Origin: Paralithodes platypus
Taxonomy: Eukaryota > Arthropoda > Malacostraca > Decapoda > Lithodidae
NCBI GenBank assembly: GCA_032716605.1
Contig: CM064506.1
Coordinates: 720,051 to 784,050, forward strand
DNA: 64,000 nucleotides
Direction: 5' to 3'
Of the stretch, positions 30,716 through 42,622 are shown one piece after another. The translations under genes and the position numbers were made by a program. Position 1 is the first letter of the stretch, and every line of letters begins with the position of its first letter. The notes under the pieces are model-generated. The model was not told the DNA's origin. It saw only the letters and a list, made by a program, of their open reading frames with translations, and did no database searches.

Positions 30716-33700
30716 TGTAACGGGGGGGGGAATCTCTCTTTCTTTATCAACTTCCCTTCTTCTGCTGCGAACAAGAGAGGGTAAGACAGAAAAAGATAGA
30801 TTAAGCTGCGAAGGTGGAAAATAGGTACTCAAGGATAGAAAGGAAGAGATGACGACAAACCCGTTATTGCATTCTAATTAACGAGAGGACAACCCTGTTT
30901 GGTTGACCCACATCCAACATCCTTCGAGGAAGGGGAAAGGCTGCAACTCCGACACGATGATAAGACCAAAGAACCACAAAAACCCCACTGAGACCTAGCA
31001 TATTCTCTACTTTCTAGATATCACATAAGGATGTTTTTGGGAACGGTAATTCATTCGAATTATTTGATCGCCCACCTTCCGGTGAACTGGCCGTCCCCAT
31101 GGTTTTCTTATTCTTTATGCAATCGTGACTCATGCTCATTATTCAGGTACATTAGGACAGTAGGATAAATTGGAGGCTAGCAAAGACCAATCAAGAACTT
31201 CACCTTCAATGTAGGCTGACAAGACTTTGACTGTCGGTTAGGCTACTGGTACTACTCTTAGACCAATTTAATACTGACAGCTCCGATTTACCCTCCTGAC
31301 AACACATTTAGATCCCAATAGGTACGGGAGGATAGATACAAACATATTGCAGTAATCTTAAGCTTGATATTAATAGAAGGAACATTTTACCGTTTACAAC
31401 TCTTAACATTGGTACCGTATGGTCCGTATCTAATTATCTCTATACCATTAACCTGGGACCAATCCATTACCGTACTGGGACAGTCTCTTAACCTAGGAGT
31501 AGGACTCGAATATTGCTGTCTGTATCCACCCCATTCCTCTCAGTATTATACATCCCAATTCCGCTAGATACCGGTATCGGCCAGGCTTGCCTTTACGTCT
31601 CTTCGGCCTACCGTATCCTGGGGTATAGGGGGTAATCATACGTCTTCCTGCGGTCCTTGAACCCTCGTACAGTACACGAGTTCAGCATCCTGCACTCAGC
31701 CAATGGGAGGGGAGAATCTCCGATTCTCCGCCATCAGCAATTCAGCATCACATCGACTCCGTCCCAAACTGGTTCCCTGGTAAGTTGAATACATTCTTAA
31801 CCCACGGTTGACATATAGCTAACCCTTAATAATGGGGTTAATCAATATCCTAATTACGGTACACAGTAATACTAAAACAAATACATATAAAAAAATATAG
31901 GTTAATATAAACATATAAAAATACATGGATTCCTATTAACGTATAAAAATAGATGAGCTAATATAAGTACAGAAATACAATGACAGATCAAATTATGACA
32001 TTACAGTACTTTACCGAAATAATCTCTTAAGGCATCCAAAGATCCTCTCATTAAGTACAGGTACATAATTATGTTACTCAGCACTACTCTACACACAATT
32101 GGGAATACATAATTACACAGCATATCTATGGAGTCAAATCAATACAATAATGGCATAAATCAAAGGTAATTGTCATGGTCAAACTTAACAGGTTGGACTG
32201 CTCAATGCGGAGGGTGTTATACAAGGCTCAAACAAAGCTAAACGTTATTTCTACTGTAACTCGAGTAACTTATCCCCTGAAATCAGCTGCCCAGAATCTC
32301 ACTACAGCGTTCCATCCCTTGCAAGGCAACTCTGTTCATTAGACCATGTCAAACATAATTATATCATAGGAATCAATACTCATAATACACTCAAAAAGCA
32401 CAATAATTAATAATAGCCTACTGTACTTCCAATTAGGTGAAAGTTAGGTAGCCTAATTCAAAATGTAAAATCATATAACCTACCATAATAATTCAGCAAG
32501 TACCCATACCTAAACGGCCTTTTCACAAGTTAACTTTAAGTAACAATAGGTAAGAACAAATAATCATCTGAAATAAACCCGACCCAATGGGGGTCCGAAA
32601 TTTGACAGTACTGGGGTTGGGAAATGAGGACCTCTAAATCAAGATAACAAGTAACTCTTTACACTATAACCCAGTAAAAACATTTAAAATAAACAATAAC
32701 CAGGCCTAGGAGACGTTAGTTATAAATACTTATCTGAATAGGCCTAACTTTGGAACGTCGGAGACACGAAAGGTAAACAAAACTCAAGGACACGATCTCA
32801 AACGAATGTCCTTTCCTGAATTACACGTTAAAATACAATCATATTTACCAAAATGCATGGTTTTATAAACCCAAAGTAATGAACAAGTTCTAAACATACA
32901 ATACAACTGCTACATTAGTAATTTACTCAACCTGGTCGTCTCTCCGAAATGCGAGATGGTCTAAATCCTAAAATGGCGGTCAAGCTTCAAAAGCATTTTA
33001 ATCAACTTCGTCCTCAATTCTACTCTTAACTGGTGTTCTCGCACTACCTCAGGATTATGTAAAACGGTGAAAGACAAACTAGCAAAATAGGCTAGCCTAA
33101 GTTTGGTCGGGAATTATGGAAAAACACAAGAATTGGAAGGCCATCAAATGGCGTCCCTCTGACTGAAATTATTACACACGAAGTTAATTTGACGTTAATT
33201 TGGAATAACAAAGTCTAAAATATCAGAATAACACTTAGCAAAGGTGCACAGACAAAGTTTTACTGAACACAATGATAATGGGGGAATTTGTATGGTTGTA
33301 GGCACTTGGCAGGTGAGGGGTGCCTGTCGACCAACCCGATGGTAGGCTCGAGTTCACAAATTTGTCAATCACAGTAATACCTCCTATATTACACACTTAG
33401 TACTTACTTAACTGAATAAGCAATACCTTATAACACTATAAACCTTAATTACGAACCTCTGAATGGAGGGAAAGGAAGCCTAAGTCCGGAGAAGAAGCGG
33501 GGAATGATGACAGAGACTGGGGGTTAGGTAGGTGTCTCTCTCGTAGGCCTGGGGTCACGACAGTGAGGGGCCGAGGGCCAGTGCCAGGGATCCCGCCAAA
33601 AAAGGGGAGGGTGACCACAAAGGGTGGCGTCGCTTGGGTAGGAATTGGCGGTCTTTTTACACAAGGGGGCATTACTCTAAATTCGAAAAGGAAGGATTTT

Positions 33701-33951
33701 TACATGGGATAACAAAAGGGGGTAAAAGGATAAATTAGGCTTGAAAGTATTTTAGATAGATTTGAGAATATTAGTTCTCCTCCTGATCTAGGCTAATTCC
33801 CTCTTTACATAGACAAGGGTTACTTAACCCTTCTTAAACGATACATTTCCCTTAAATATAGGGAAGAGTGAATGAAGGGGAAAAAGTCTTACAGTTAAGT
33901 CAAACCTTACAACATATACCAAAAGGGAAAGTACAATTTCTTCCCGTTACA
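30716..33951 (-). repeat. 3' LTR (3.2 kb)
   Basis: The length, 3,236 bp, is very long for an LTR. It is non-coding apart from small chance ORFs (31364-31567, 33445-33672). It is nearly identical to 35480-36687 joined to 39870-41894. The inner end at 33951 is followed by CAGCTCTACCTTTTC, whose complement is a weak purine tract. Confidence 0.9.
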
Positions 33952-34721
33952 CAGCTCTACCTTTTCTTTGAAGACTTTTTACCTCATTCACTATTTCATC
34001 AACATAAACATTATACAGTTACCAATTAATCCAGCCTTAACTTATTACAGCAGAATTTCTGATCCGCCTGGCATCTTACCATGCCCAGAGCTCGCAGTCT
34101 ATACCCAACGTCTTAGAATCTGAACATCATTACTGTATTTACCTAATTGTACTGTACTCTGCCTGTGGGGCGTCCCTTCCTTCATCAACAAATCACTATA
34201 CCACTCTATAAAGTGTCCCTCCTTTTCAGGAGAGTGCCAACCAGGCACTATTTTGTCCCCGTAGAGACAGCCTCTCTCCACCCCTTTATTGCTTGGAAAA
34301 CCCCAGGAGACCAGACTAGAGAGCAGCGTGGACACCCGTATTGTGGGAGTCCCTTCACACTCTGTGCGCTGGCTGAGCCTCGGGACGAAAGGAGTATAAC
34401 CCCAGTCAACCATAAAGGTACTCAGAGCCAACAGCACGTCCTGATGGGAACGCCACCACCCTAGTCCCAATCACCTGTATGACGTTCTACATAACCTAGG
34501 CACCTACGTCTCTTAAAGTTTCGCTGCACGGGGGTTTGACCGGAAAGATTAATTAACCATGCGGGGGCCACAGGGGAGTACACAACAAGACGACCACAAC
34601 AGGGACTCTACTGTACACTCTAACAAGATTCTATATAACGCCGGGCCGGCTGACGGGCTCTGGGTGCTAAAATCTCAGGTTGATAGTCTTCCTCAACCGG
34701 CATTTCAACTAGCTCTACCTG
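33952..34721 (-). other. internal non-coding region of the long-LTR element
   Basis: On the minus strand this lies between the integrase tail and the 3' LTR. Two opposed ORFs around 34099-34470 have no recognisable domain. It is probably untranslated element sequence. Confidence 0.5.
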
Positions 34722-35132
34722 TCAATACTCCTCACCCATGAACGGTTTCACTTTCTCAGCGGCCCTTTTCATAAACACACCCGTATAGGGATTTACTAGC
34801 TTATACGCAGCCCCGTCTCGGACTACTTCCGTAACCCTAAAGGGACCCACCCACTTTGCGTTCAACTTTTGGCTAGTCCCTGGTAGTGGATTCTCGTTCC
34901 TGATCCATACCATGTCGTCCACATTAACCTTTTCATTCCGGCGGTTCCGATTAGCCACGTCTCTAAACTTCCTGGCCATGGTCAGTGAGGTCTGTTCCAG
35001 GACCTCTTTCACGACGGACATAGCCTCTTGGCGTTCCTCATTCCTCCTGACTAAAACGTCTTGCACCTCGTGCCTTGGTTCTGGATCAGGATTCTCCATC
35101 TTGGACAGGAAAGAAGGATAATTGATAGACAA
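34722..35132 (-). pseudogene. Gypsy integrase C-terminal fragment
   Basis: 136 aa. A helical region with VVKEVLEQTSLTMARKFRD is followed by VDDMVWIRNE and KWVGPFRVTEVV (residues 93-104), then AYKLVNPYTG. This is the GPY/F-type module at the end of Gypsy integrases, which contacts DNA. The zinc-binding and catalytic integrase domains, RT, RNase H, protease and gag are all absent, so the element is an internal-deletion derivative. Whether the remnant is kept for a reason or only happens to lie past a deletion cannot be told. Confidence 0.75.
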
Positions 35133-35459
35133 CTAATAACCGGAAAACACTAACCACCGCTTTCTCAACTTTGCGGTTCCTTCACAGTCACTGTGATTCT
35201 TGCTGGTATCTGCTGCACTTAAAGATTCCCTGAAATATTACACTAACCGTATTGAAATGTGGTAGCATGGCCAATACTGTTTGTTGTAACTATTTCACGG
35301 GTTGGTAGCGTGAAAAATGACAACTGCAACGCACTGATTCTAAACACCCGAGCGAAAGTATAAGAACCAGTACTGTACAGTCTCTTCTACGGGGGGTACG
35401 GGATTAATTCAGGAGCCCTGAACGGAACAGGAGCATGTCAAACCATGGACTCCTAAAGA

Positions 35460-35478
35460 AATCCCACCGCTGCCACCA
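35460..35478 (-). promoter_or_regulatory. primer-binding site of the long-LTR element
   Basis: On the minus strand the sequence directly after the 5' LTR end (GTTACA) is GTGGTGGCAGCGGTGGGAT. TGGTGGCAGCGGTGGG is a PBS-like sequence found in that position in various Gypsy elements. The tRNA is not assigned. Confidence 0.6.
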
Positions 35479-35479
35479 C

Positions 35480-36687
35480 TGTAACGGGGGGGGAATCTCT
35501 CTTTCTTTATCAACTTCCCTTCTTCTGCTGCGAACAAGAGAGAGGGTAAGACAGAAAAAGATAGATTAAGCTGCGAAGGTGGAAAATAGGTACTCAAGGA
35601 TAGAAAGGAAGAGATGACGACAAACCCGTTATTGCATTCTAATTAACGAGAGGACAGCCCTGTTTGGTTGACCCACATCCAACATCCTTCGAGGAAGGGG
35701 AAAGGCTGCAACTCCGACACGATGATAAGACCAAAGAACCACAAAAACCCCACTGAGACCTAGCATATTCTCTACTTTCTAGATATCACATAAGGATGTT
35801 TTTGGGAACGGTAATTCATTCGAATTATTTGATCGCCCACCTTCCGGTGAACTGGCCGTCCCCATGGTTCTTATTCTTTATGCAATCGTGACTCATGCTC
35901 ATTATTCAGGTACATTAGGACAGTAGGATAAATTGGAGGCTAGCAAAGACCAATCAAGAACTTCACCTTCAATGTTGGCTGACAAGACTTTGACTGTCGG
36001 TTAGGCTACTGGTACTACTCTTAGACCAATTTAATACTGACAGTTCCGATTTATCCTCCTGACAACACATTTAGATCCCAATAGGTACGGGAGGATAGAT
36101 ACAAACATATTGCAGTAATCTTAAGCTTGATATTAATAGAAGGAACATTTTACCGTTTACAACTCTTAACATTGGTACCGTATGGTCCGTATCTAATTAT
36201 CTCTATACCATTAACCTGGGACCAATCCATTACCGTACTGGGACAGTCTCTTAACCTAGGAGTAGGACTCGAATATTGCTGTCTGTATCCACCCCATTCC
36301 TCTCAGTATTATACATCCCAATTCCGCTAGATACCGGTATCGGCCAGGCTTGCCTTTACGTCTCTTCGGCCTACCGTATCCTGGGGTATAGGGGGTAATC
36401 ATACGTCTTCCTGCGGTCCTTGAACCCTCGTACAGTACACGAGTTCAGCATCCTGCACTCAGCCAATGGGAGGGGAGAATCTCCGATTCTCCGCCATCAG
36501 CAATTCAGCATCACATCGACTCCGTCCCAAACTGGTTCCCTGGTAAGTTGAATACATTCTTAACCCACGGTTGACATATAGCTAACCCTTAATAATGGGG
36601 TTAATCAATATCCTAATTACGGTACACAGTAATACTAAAACAAATACATATAAAAAATATAGGTTAATATAAACATATAAAAATACA
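35480..36687 (-). repeat. 5' LTR, first part (before the RTE insertion)
   Basis: It matches 30716-31922 nearly base for base. It breaks at AAAAATACA (36679-36687), which is repeated at 39861-39869 as the target-site duplication of the RTE element. Confidence 0.9.
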
Positions 36688-36840
36688 CGTGCCTTCTGCG
36701 TGTCGTAAGAGGCGACTAAAGAGGTTGGGTCGGTGGGCTTGCGACCCCCACCCGGAAAAAATATCTAAGCAAAGAAAAACGAACGAACAGCCTCGGATGC
36801 GGACGGAACCAACGTTGACGAACCACGACCGACTAAGGAC

Positions 36841-39114
36841 ATGCCTTCGGACATTCTGAGAATGGCTACGTGGAATGTTAGTGGCATGAATGATGGAACA
36901 AAAGAGAGAGAGGTTCTGGAAGTGTTAGTGAATGCCCGGCTGGATGTATGTGGAATGACAGAGACCAAATGGAAAGGTTCAGATGTGAGAGAATGGGAAT
37001 GTGGAATGGGTGTGTGTGCTGGAGTGAGTGAAGGAACAGCGAGAGAAGGTGCATGTTTGTTTGTAAGTAGCAAATGGAAGGAATGTGTAAGAGAGTATGG
37101 GTCTGTGGGTTCAAGGATTGTGTGGGTGAGAATGAAAGTAGGAATACAAACGTGGGTGATTGTATGCGTGTATGCCCCGACAGAGGATATACTTGAAAGA
37201 AAGAAAGAGGAGTTCTGGATGAATGTGGAGGCGTGCCTGGAGAAGTTTGACAAGAACGAAAGAATATTTCTGATTGGGGATATGAATGGTAAGGTGGGTG
37301 ATAGGAAAGTTGAGGGAGTGGTGGGAGGGTGGGGGGTACCATCAGAGGTGAATGGGAATGGTAGTGCACTTGTGGACGTATGTGTGGGAAGGAGGCTGTG
37401 GATAGCCAACACCTTCTTCCGACACAGAATGATCCACAGGTACACGTGGAAACGGATGTTGACGATGAAAGATAAGACAGTGGTGGAACGAAAGTCATTG
37501 ATTGATTATGTATGTGTGGATGAACGAATGAAGAAATCTGTGATGGATGCTAGGGTGTATAGGGGTATTGGAGGGGGTCTGTCTGATCATTATGTAGTGG
37601 TAGCTAAGGTTAGGATACAAAAGAAGTGGGTGAGGAGAGCGGGAGGGAGGCGAGAGGAGGGTGGAATGGTGAGGAGGGTGGAGAGGTTGCAGGAGGAGGA
37701 AGTCAGGGAGGAGTACAGGAGAGCAGTGGAAAGACGACTAGGTGGGTTCGACCTGGAAGTTATGGAGGAAGTGGAGGAGATGAGCAAGGTGTTTAAGGAT
37801 GAGATCTGTGCAGCATGTGAGGAGGTGTGTGGAGTGAGGAGAAGAGGGAGGGGAGTGAAAGGTACAGCATGGTGGACAGAAGAGGTAAGAATAGCTGTGG
37901 AAGAAAAGAAGAAAGCATATAGAGTGTGGTTGGGTAGTAGAGGGAATGAAGATTCCGAGAGACAGAAACGAGCGAGGTACGTGGAGAGTAAGAGGGTGGT
38001 GAAGAGAGTAGTGAAGGAAAGTAAGAGAAGAGTAGATGAGGAATTTGGAAGGAATCTGAGTGTAAAATGGAGGGAGAGTAAGAAACTGTTCTGGAAAGAA
38101 GTCAAGAAAGTTAGGGAAGGTAGCAAGGGAAACAGTAAGGGTGTGAAAGATAAGAATGGGAGAATGCTAGCCGAGAAGCAAGAGAGAGTCGAAAGATGGA
38201 GGGAGTACTTCAGTGAGTTGCTAAATGAAAGGAATGAAGAGCCAGCAAACATAGCTGGATATGGTATGGGAGGGAGAAGAAGAGAAGTAGTGGAGGAGGA
38301 GGTGGGGATCAGGAGGTCAGAAGTGTGGGAAGCCATGAAAAGAGTGAAGTTGGGGAAAGCACCAGGAACAGATGGAGTGTGTGGGGAAATGTTGAGGTAT
38401 GGTGGTGAGATAGTGATAGAATGGGTATGGAAAATGTGCAAACTAGCATGGGAGAAGGGGAGTGCACCCGATGACTGGAAGACTGGCATAATAGTCCCCC
38501 TATATAAGGGCAAAGGGGAAAGAGGAGTGTGTGGTAACCACCGAGGAATATGTCTTCTAAGCGTAGTAGGGAAGGTATACAGTAGGGTAGTGATTGAGAG
38601 AGTGAGAGTGAGAACGGAGAAATGGATAGGCGACGAGCAGGGAGGTTTTAGGAAGGGAAGAGGATGTGTAGATCAGATTTTTACCCTGAATTGTGTTGTG
38701 GAGAAGTATCTGGAGAAGAAACAAAAGGTGTATGTTGCCTTTATGGACTTGGAGAAGGCCTATGACAGAGTGGATAGAGAAGGTTTGTGGAAAGTACTTA
38801 GAATATACGGAGTAGAGGGCAAGTTGCTGAAAGCAGTGAAGAGCATGTATGAGGGTGCAAAGGCGGCAGTACGTGTGGAGAGTGAGCAGAGCGAGTTCTT
38901 TGACCTGAATGTTGGTTTGAAACAGGGGTGTGTGATGTCCCCGTGGTTGTTTACTGTATATATGGATGGAGTCATGAAAGAAATACTATCAAGAGCAGTG
39001 AATGTTGGTGTATCGCTGAAAAGGGAGGGAATTGAGTGGAAGCTACCTATACTGCTGTTTGCGGATGATACAGTTCTGATGAGTGATAATGAATGGAGTT
39101 GCAGGGTCTGGTAA
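36841..39114 (+). pseudogene. RTE LINE protein: endonuclease and RT (frameshifted end)
   Basis: 757 aa from the ATG at 36841. An APE-type endonuclease fills about the first 260 residues: ATWNVSGMNDG, CGMTETKW, VCVYAPTED, IGDMNGKVGD and GGLSDHYVVVAK. A charged linker follows. The RT (about 490-757) has LGKAPGTDGVCGEML, IIVPLYKGKGERG, QGGFRKGRGCVDQ, AFMDLEKAYDRVDREGLW, GLKQGCVMSPWLFTVYMDGV and LLFADDTVLMSDN, the last holding the catalytic Asp pair. A one-base frame change right after FADD (about 39090) ends the ORF early. All catalytic motifs are present. A target-primed retrotransposition enzyme. Confidence 0.9.
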
Positions 39115-39848
39115 ATGAGTTTGGAACAGTGTGCGAAAAACGGAATTTGAAGGTAAATACGGGGAAGAGCAAGGTTATGGTCTTCGAAAGGGGTGAAGTC
39201 ACAGAGTGTGAGGTGAAGCTGAACGGTCAGGTATGGAGATCGTCAACTCTTTTAAGTATCTGGGCAGTGTGTTGAGTAAAGATGGGACTATGGATGAAGA
39301 GGTGCGGGAGAGGTACAACAGGGGAAGAGGGTTGTAGGAACGCTAAAAGCAGTAACAAGAAATAGGGTGGTCAGTATGGAAGTGAAGAAGTCCTTGCATG
39401 ACAGTGTGGTAATCCCGACACTGACTTACGGAAGCGAAGCATGGACGTTGGTTGAGAGACTCAGACCAAGAGTGAGAGCAGTGGAAATGAATTACTTAAG
39501 GAGTGCGTGCGGAGTTACATGGAGGGATAGACAGACTAATGAGGAAGTAAGAAGGAGGTGTGGTGTGGAGGTAGATGTGCTGGAAAGTGTGAAAGGAACA
39601 ACTTGAGATGGTTCGGCCATATGGAACGTATGGAAAGCGAGAGAATGACTAAGAGGGTGTACGAGAGCGAGGTGGAGGGACAGAGGGGGAGAGGTAGACC
39701 GAATATGAGGTGGAAGGATGGAGTGAGGAACTACATGAACGAAGGCGGTGCTGGTTGGGGGGAGGGGCGTCGACTGACTGGGGACAGAGGTGCATGGGGG
39801 CGGTTCGTTCGTGGCCACCCCTTCGGGGATCACGGCGTCAGGCAATAG
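39093..39848 (+). pseudogene. RTE LINE protein, C-terminal third in several frames
   Basis: After the frame change the sequence reads MELQGLVNEFGTVCEKRNLK, NTGKSKVMVFERGE, then in other frames SFKYLGSVLSKDG, TLTYGSEAWTL, LRSACGVTWRDRQTNEEV and NNLRWFGHMERMESER, ending RGRPNMRWKDGVRNYM. These are standard RTE C-terminal motifs. At least four frame changes (near 39090, 39235, 39330 and 39597) occur within 500 bp, while the first 2.2 kb has none. Confidence 0.8.
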
Positions 39849-39869
39849 ATAGATAGATAGAAAAATACA

Positions 39870-41894
39870 TGGATTCCTATTAACGTATAAAAATAGATGA
39901 GCTAATATAAGTACAGAAATACAATGACAGATCAAATTATGACATTACAGTACTTTACCGAAATAATCTCTTAAGGCATCCAAAGATCCTCTCATTAAGT
40001 ACAGGTACATAATTATGTTACTCAGCACTACTCTACACACAATTGGGAATACATAATTACACAGCATATCTATGGAGTCAAATCAATACAATAATGGCAT
40101 AAATCAAAGGTAATTGTCATGGTCAAACTTAACAGGTTGGACTGCTCAATGCGGAGGGTGCTATACAAGGCTCAAACAAAGCTAAACGTTATTTCTACTG
40201 TAACTCGAGTAACTTATCCCCTGAAATCAGCTGCCCAGAATCTCACTACAGCGTTCCATCCCTTGCAAGGCAACTCTGTTCATTAGACCATGTCAAACAT
40301 AATTATATCATAGGAATCAATACTCATAATACACTCAAAAAGCACAATAATTAATAATAGCCTACTGTACTTCCAATTAGGTGAAAGTTAGGTAGCCTAA
40401 TTAAAAATGTAAAATCATATAACCTACCATAATAATTCAGCAAGTACCCATACCTAAACGGCCTTTTCACAAGTTAACTTTAAGTAACAATAGGTAAGAA
40501 CAAATAATCATCTGAAATAAACCCGACCCAATGGGGGTCCGAAATTTGACAGTACTGGGGTTGGGAAATGAGGACCTCTAAATCAAGATAACAAGTAACT
40601 CTTTACACTATAACCCAGTAAAAACATTTAAAATAAACAATAACCAGGCCTAGGAGACGTTAGTTATAAATACTTATCTGAATAGGCCTAACTTTGGAAC
40701 GTCGGAGACACGAAAGGTAAACAAAACTCAAGGACACGATCTCAAACGAATGTCCTTTCCTGAATTACACGTTAAAATACAATCATATTTACCAAAATGC
40801 ATGGTTTTATAAACCCAAAGTAATGAACAAGTTCTAAACATACAATACAACTGCTACATTAGTAATTTACTCAACCTGGTCGTCTCTCCGAAATGCGAGA
40901 TGGTCTAAATCCTAAAATGGCGGTCAAGCTTCAAAAGCATTTTAATCAACTTCGTCCTCAATTCTACTCTTAACTGGTGTTCTCGCACTACCTCAGGATT
41001 ATGTAAAACGGTGAAAGACAAACTAGCAAAAATAGGCTAGCCTAAGTTTGGTCGGGAATTATGGAAAACACAAGAATTGGAAGGCCATCAAATGGCGTCC
41101 CTCTGACTGAAATTATTACACACGAAGTTAATTTGACGTTAATTTGGAATAACAAAGTCTAAAATATCAGAATAACACTTAGCAAAGGTGCACAGACAAA
41201 GTTTTACTGAACACAATGATAATGGGGGAATTTGTATGGTTGTAGGCACTTGGCAGGTGAGGGGTGCCTGTCGACCAACCCGATGGTAGGCTCGAGTTCA
41301 CAAATTTGTCAATCACAGTAATACCTCCTATATTACACACTTAGTACTTACTTAACTGAATAAGCAATACCTTATAACACTATAAACCTTAATTACGAAC
41401 CTCTGAATGGAGGGAAAGGAAGCCTAAGTCCGGAGAAGAAGCGGGGAATGATGACAGAGACTGGGGGTTAGGTAGGTGTCTCTCTCGTAGGCCTGGGGTC
41501 ACGACAGTGAGGGGCCGAGGGCCAGTGCCAGGGATCCCGCCAAAAAAGGGGAGGGTGACCACAAAGGGTGGCGTCGCTTGGGTAGGAATTGGCGGTCTTT
41601 TTACAAAAGGGGGCATTACTCTAAATTCGAAAAGGAAGGATTTTTACATGGGATAACAAAAGGGATTAAAGGATAAATTAGGCTTGAAAGTATTTTAGAT
41701 AGATTTGAGAATATTAGTTCTCCTCCTGATCTAGGCTAATTCCCTCTTTACATAGACAAGGGTTACTTAACCCTTCTTAAACGATACATTTCCCTTAAAT
41801 ATAGGGAAGAGTGAATGAAGGGGAAAAAGTCTTACAGTTAAGTCAAACCTTACAACATATACCAAAAGGGAAAGTACAATTTCTTCCCGTTACA
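39870..41894 (-). repeat. 5' LTR, second part (after the RTE insertion)
   Basis: It matches 31932-33951 nearly base for base and ends CCCGTTACA at 41894. The CATG duplication follows at 41895-41898. Confidence 0.9.
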
Positions 41895-42285
41895 CATGCT
41901 GAACCTAGGACCCAGATCACATGTTGGCCAGGAACAACTTCAGTCACTAGGTATGCTCAATGTTTCTGACAGGGCCAAACAAATCAGGATAACTAATGCC
42001 TTCAAAATTTTCTATGACAGAGCTCCAGAGTATCTAAAGAATGATTTTGTTAAAGCAAATGAGAGGAGTGGACATAATACAAGAAACATGATGTTTAATT
42101 TTAAGGTCCCGAGAATCCAAGGACAGGGTAAGCAAACATTCTTCTTCACTGCCATCAAAGACTGGAACGACCTACCCCAGTCAGTCCGTGAAAAGAGAAC
42201 ACTGTATTCCTTCAGACGTAGCCTGAAGGAACACCTGAACCGGACAGCTGCGAGAAGGGAGCACCAAGCTTATGTCTACTACTAA
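41895..42285 (+). pseudogene. LINE ORF2 C-terminus, part right of the LTR insertion
   Basis: This is the continuation of the LINE at 28600-30715. It reads LNLGPRSHVGQEQLQSLG, LNVSDRAKQIRITNAFKIF and FFTAIKDWNDLPQSVRE (the conserved WN-LP motif), with a natural stop at 42283-42285. The coding sense restored across the 11-kb insertion confirms the insertion point. Confidence 0.9.
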
Positions 42286-42579
42286 ATACGACATAAGAGA
42301 TAGACAAACCAAACTGAAATTATTACTGATTACGGATTACTGATATTTACTATAGGATGCAAGGTATCTTAAAATAACCTCCTAGAAATACTTTTTCTAA
42401 AGTATCTATTTCTTTATCCTCCCCTTTTCCCCAGCTAACCTAATCCCACAAGGACCCCAATGGAAATACGCCTAACGGCCTTATTGGCCTATCCTTAGTT
42501 GGAATTATGCAAGGCTGGTACATGTCATATTTGTAACAAACTATGTGGTACCAACTCTGTAAATTGCTGACTGAATAAA

Positions 42580-42621
<42 letters not shown>
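42286..42621 (+). other. LINE 3' UTR ending in (ATT)n
   Basis: AT-rich 3' UTR ending GACTGAATAA followed by about 14 ATT repeats (42577-42620). Such a microsatellite replaces poly(A) as the 3' end of several CR1/Jockey-type LINEs. Confidence 0.75.

Positions 42622-42622
<1 letters not shown>

Larger units (their letters stand above)
36688..39860 (+). mobile_element. RTE-type LINE, near full length
   Basis: 3,173 bp, flanked by the 9-bp AAAAATACA. The 5' part (36688-36840) is a short GC-rich leader. It codes for one APE endonuclease-RT protein and ends in short GATA repeats (about 39846-39860), a typical RTE/BovB 3' end. It sits in an LTR whose partner copy lacks it, so the insertion is younger than the LTR element. 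Confidence 0.9.
30716..41894 (-). mobile_element. LTR retrotransposon with 3.2-kb LTRs and minimal interior
   Basis: It begins TGTAACGGG and ends CCCGTTACA, flanked by CATG (30712-30715 and 41895-41898). LTRs are 30716-33951 and 35480-41894, the latter split by an RTE LINE (36688-39860). Without that LINE each LTR is about 3,236 bp, and they differ at roughly ten substitutions by eye. The interior (33952-35479) is only 1.5 kb and keeps just an integrase C-terminus, on the minus strand. It is therefore a non-autonomous, LARD-like derivative of a Gypsy element. It split a LINE RT between two codons. Confidence 0.9.

Noticed and set aside
36765..38513. Minus-strand ORFs of 206-307 codons
   Set aside because: Antisense shadows of the RTE endonuclease/RT ORF; Ser/Thr/Pro/His-rich composition follows from the G/A-rich sense strand.
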